Both the position numbers and the translations under genes were made by a program. Of a DNA stretch of 6,656 nucleotides, positions 5,094 to 6,656 are shown in pieces. The DNA lies in contig PMLH01000364.1 of NCBI GenBank assembly GCA_003159055.1, positions 1 to 6,656 on the forward strand. Direction: 5' to 3'. The DNA is from Myxococcales bacterium (lineage in GTDB: Bacteria; Myxococcota; Polyangia; Fen-1088). The notes under the pieces are model-generated. The model was not told the DNA's origin. It was given only the letters and a program-made list of their open reading frames with translations, and did not search any database. Each line of letters opens with the position of its first letter. Position 1 is the stretch's first letter.

Positions 5094-6004
5094 GTGCACG
5101 ACCCCTCGTCCAGGGCGCGCAAGCGACGCAGGGCTGCCCCAAGCTCGGCGGGCGTTCCCGCGACGTTTCCAACCGTGCCCGCACGGATCGGCAGCCGCGC
5201 AAGGTCGACCGAGAGCAGAAGCAGCGTCTCCGGCTCCGCACTGGTCAGGTCACCGTCCTTCTCTGTGCGCAAGCAGGCATCTGCAGGCAGCTCGGCTCGC
5301 AGCGCCTCCAAGTCGGCCGAACTCGTCCCAGCCGAGACGCAGACCAGGGTCGAGCACGATGCGGCCGGCGTTTGCGGAGCCGCATCGACTCGCAGCAGCC
5401 GAACGCTCGGGACCTTGGCGGTTGGGCAGGGGATCATCTCGACTTCCGCGTACGACTCGCCCAGCGAATCCGCCGCCAAACCCGCCTGTAGCGCCGCAAC
5501 CACGGGGTGCTCCAAGTCGCCGACGTCAATTCGTCGAACGCCGTCGCGGGCGGCTCGCCATCGCGAGATCAGGACTCGGTGCGAGGCTGGCTCCGGGTGC
5601 CCCTCGCTCACGTGGATTTCGACCTTGCCTGCGGGCACATAGGCGGCGCCGATTCGGATCGCCAGCGGCGGTCCGAGCTCGGTGCCGGTGCCCCCGGCTG
5701 GAAACAGAAAGAGCAGCGGACGTAGGTGGTCGGCTAGCTGGGCCAAGACCGCCCCATGGGTTACGTCGAGGGCTGGGCCGGCCAGCGTCTCGTCAGAAGA
5801 ACAGAGGATGCGGTCTGCGCCGGCGGAGCTAAGCTGTTCAGCCAGCTGGTCTATTTGGATGTGTGAGATCGCACCGACCGGCAAGAAGGCGAACACCGTG
5901 GCTCCCACATCCTGTGCAATGCGGCGTGATTCGCCAATCGCAAACAGAGAAGGCGGGGTGATGGCGCCTTCCCGCACCTCGATGTACGCGACGATGCTGG
6001 CCAT
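5090..6004 (-). CDS. Electron transfer flavoprotein alpha subunit-like protein, degenerate FAD domain
   Basis: A 304-residue protein. Residues 1-190 resemble the EtfA N-terminal domain: MASIVAYIEVREG at the start, AGADRILCSSDE (61-72), and FPAGGTGTELGPPLAIRIGA (101-120), which matches the family's LFPAT-x-x-G-x-x-LAPRLAA segment. The C-terminal part should be the FAD-binding domain, with QVGQTGK and GISGAIQH-x-x-GM. It is instead about 90-110 residues with neither motif. TLVCVSAGTSS (219-229) and LLLLSVDLARLPIRAGTVGN (261-280) look like remnants of the flanking strands. It may therefore bind no FAD, or bind it differently. It is the first gene of the operon and ends in a GTGA overlap with the beta-like gene. 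The alpha-beta order is the reverse of the common etfB-etfA. There is no clear Shine-Dalgarno before the ATG; a -10-like TACAAT lies 14 nt upstream, hinting at a very short leader. Confidence 0.72.
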   Translation of the reverse strand: MASIVAYIEVREGAITPPSLFAIGESRRIAQDVGATVFAFLPVGAISHIQIDQLAEQLSSAGADRILCSSDETLAGPALDVTHGAVLAQLADHLRPLLFLFPAGGTGTELGPPLAIRIGAAYVPAGKVEIHVSEGHPEPASHRVLISRWRAARDGVRRIDVGDLEHPVVAALQAGLAADSLGESYAEVEMIPCPTAKVPSVRLLRVDAAPQTPAASCSTLVCVSAGTSSADLEALRAELPADACLRTEKDGDLTSAEPETLLLLSVDLARLPIRAGTVGNVAGTPAELGAALRRLRALDEGSCT

Positions 6005-6051
6005 GCGAGACGGAGAACATTGTAGCGGCGTCCGTGGTAAAGTGCATAAGA
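6005..6051. promoter_or_regulatory. 47-nt divergent intergenic region
   Basis: This is all the space between the ETF/glycosyltransferase operon (leftward) and the kinase gene (rightward). On the minus strand TACAAT (6019-6024) matches the -10 consensus in five of six bases and would start RNA about 7 nt before the alpha-like ATG; no good -35 partner is visible. On the plus strand no promoter with a sensible distance to the kinase ATG is seen, and its promoter may lie inside the alpha-like gene. Neither start has a clear Shine-Dalgarno. Confidence 0.4.
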
Positions 6052-6656
6052 ATGAGTGTTGGTGACAGCCCCAAGGCCAATGCCGACCCCCTCATCTCTC
6101 TGGTCGTCGCGGATCGCTACAAGGTTCTGCGAAAACTGGGCGAAGGTGGGATGGGGTCAGTGTATCTCGCCGAACACGTGGTCATCGAGAAGAAGTTCGC
6201 GCTCAAGGTGCTTGCGCCTGAGTTGGCTCGCCGGTCCGACCTGGTCGCGCGGTTCTTGCAGGAGGCTCGCAGTGCGTCCCGCATAGGCCACGAAAACGTC
6301 ATCGACATTTCCGACTTCGGCCAGTCTCCCGATGGACTCGTCTTCATCGCGATGGAGTTTCTGGACGGCAAGGATCTCGGCGAGATCGTGCGAACCCAGG
6401 GCGCGATGGACTGGGGCCAGGCGCGCGAGATCGTCTTGCAGATCTGCAGGGCACTGCGGGCGGCGCACGACAAGGGCATCGTCCATCGCGATATGAAGCC
6501 GGAGAACATCTTCTTGATCCAGCGCGAAGGCCAGCCGCACTTCGTGAAGATTCTGGACTTCGGCATCGCCAAGGTGATGGGCCTGGATCCCAACGGGCCA
6601 CGCCTGACCCGCACCGGCATGATCTTCGGAACGCCCGAATACATGGCGCCCGAGCA
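6052..6656 (+). CDS. Hanks-type Ser/Thr protein kinase (5' part, cut by the window end)
   Basis: The frame is open from ATG 6052 to the window edge, giving 201 codons of an incomplete gene. After a 21-residue leader the kinase domain begins (RYKVLRKLGEGG). All key sites are intact: glycine loop GEGGMGSVY (30-38), ATP lysine K52 (FALK), helix-C glutamate E71 (FLQEA), hinge MEFLDG (101-106), catalytic loop HRDMKPEN (145-152) with D147, K149 and N152, DFG at 169-171, and GTPEYMAPE (193-201) closing the activation segment. HRD arginine and activation-loop threonines (T186, T188) suggest control by autophosphorylation. This is the PknB-like bacterial class, abundant in myxobacteria. Whatever follows the kinase domain (membrane helix, sensor or regulatory repeats) is outside the window, so substrate and signal are unknown. 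It diverges from the ETF operon across 47 nt. Confidence 0.95.
   Translation, partial: MSVGDSPKANADPLISLVVADRYKVLRKLGEGGMGSVYLAEHVVIEKKFALKVLAPELARRSDLVARFLQEARSASRIGHENVIDISDFGQSPDGLVFIAMEFLDGKDLGEIVRTQGAMDWGQAREIVLQICRALRAAHDKGIVHRDMKPENIFLIQREGQPHFVKILDFGIAKVMGLDPNGPRLTRTGMIFGTPEYMAPE

Noticed and set aside
6117..6644. Long minus-strand frames opposite the kinase
   Set aside because: The plus-strand frame encodes every kinase motif in order; the opposing frames are by-products of GC-rich codon use.

Overview
The window is GC-rich bacterial DNA with tightly packed genes. Several start at GTG, and neighbours overlap by a few bases. A Hanks-type Ser/Thr kinase, a soluble chemotaxis-type signalling protein with its own CheY-like regulator, and an RRM protein with an RGG tail together suggest a myxobacterium-like (Myxococcota) chromosome. 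That assignment is inferred from gene content, not from a marker gene.

All genes except the last are on the minus strand. Reading in the direction of transcription from the right: (1) an operon of an ETF-alpha-like protein (6004-5090), an ETF-beta-like protein (5093-4416) and a large GT39/ArnT-like membrane glycosyltransferase (4419-2641), joined by stop/start overlaps; (2) a gene-free stretch (2640-2135) that starts, directly after the glycosyltransferase stop codon, with a ~168-nt element bounded by long inverted repeats; (3) an RRM/RGG RNA-binding protein (2134-1781) followed 10 nt later by an 83-residue charged protein (1770-1519), closed by a good intrinsic terminator (1499-1466); (4) a 199-nt spacer holding that terminator and the leader of a CheY-like receiver gene (1319-954), followed 8 nt later by a soluble methyl-accepting-type protein (945-10). 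On the plus strand, a Ser/Thr protein kinase starts at 6052, diverges from the ETF operon across only 47 nt, and runs off the window end.

The CheY/MCP pair probably forms a small signalling module. The MCP-like protein carries, besides the receptor tip, a C-terminal DxxxQ motif like the active site of the CheY phosphatase CheZ. The ETF-like pair is divergent: alpha keeps the N-terminal domain but has lost most of the recognisable FAD-binding domain. Its link to a membrane glycosyltransferase is unexplained. The inverted-repeat element and the degenerate ETF-glycosyltransferase operon are the parts most worth following up.
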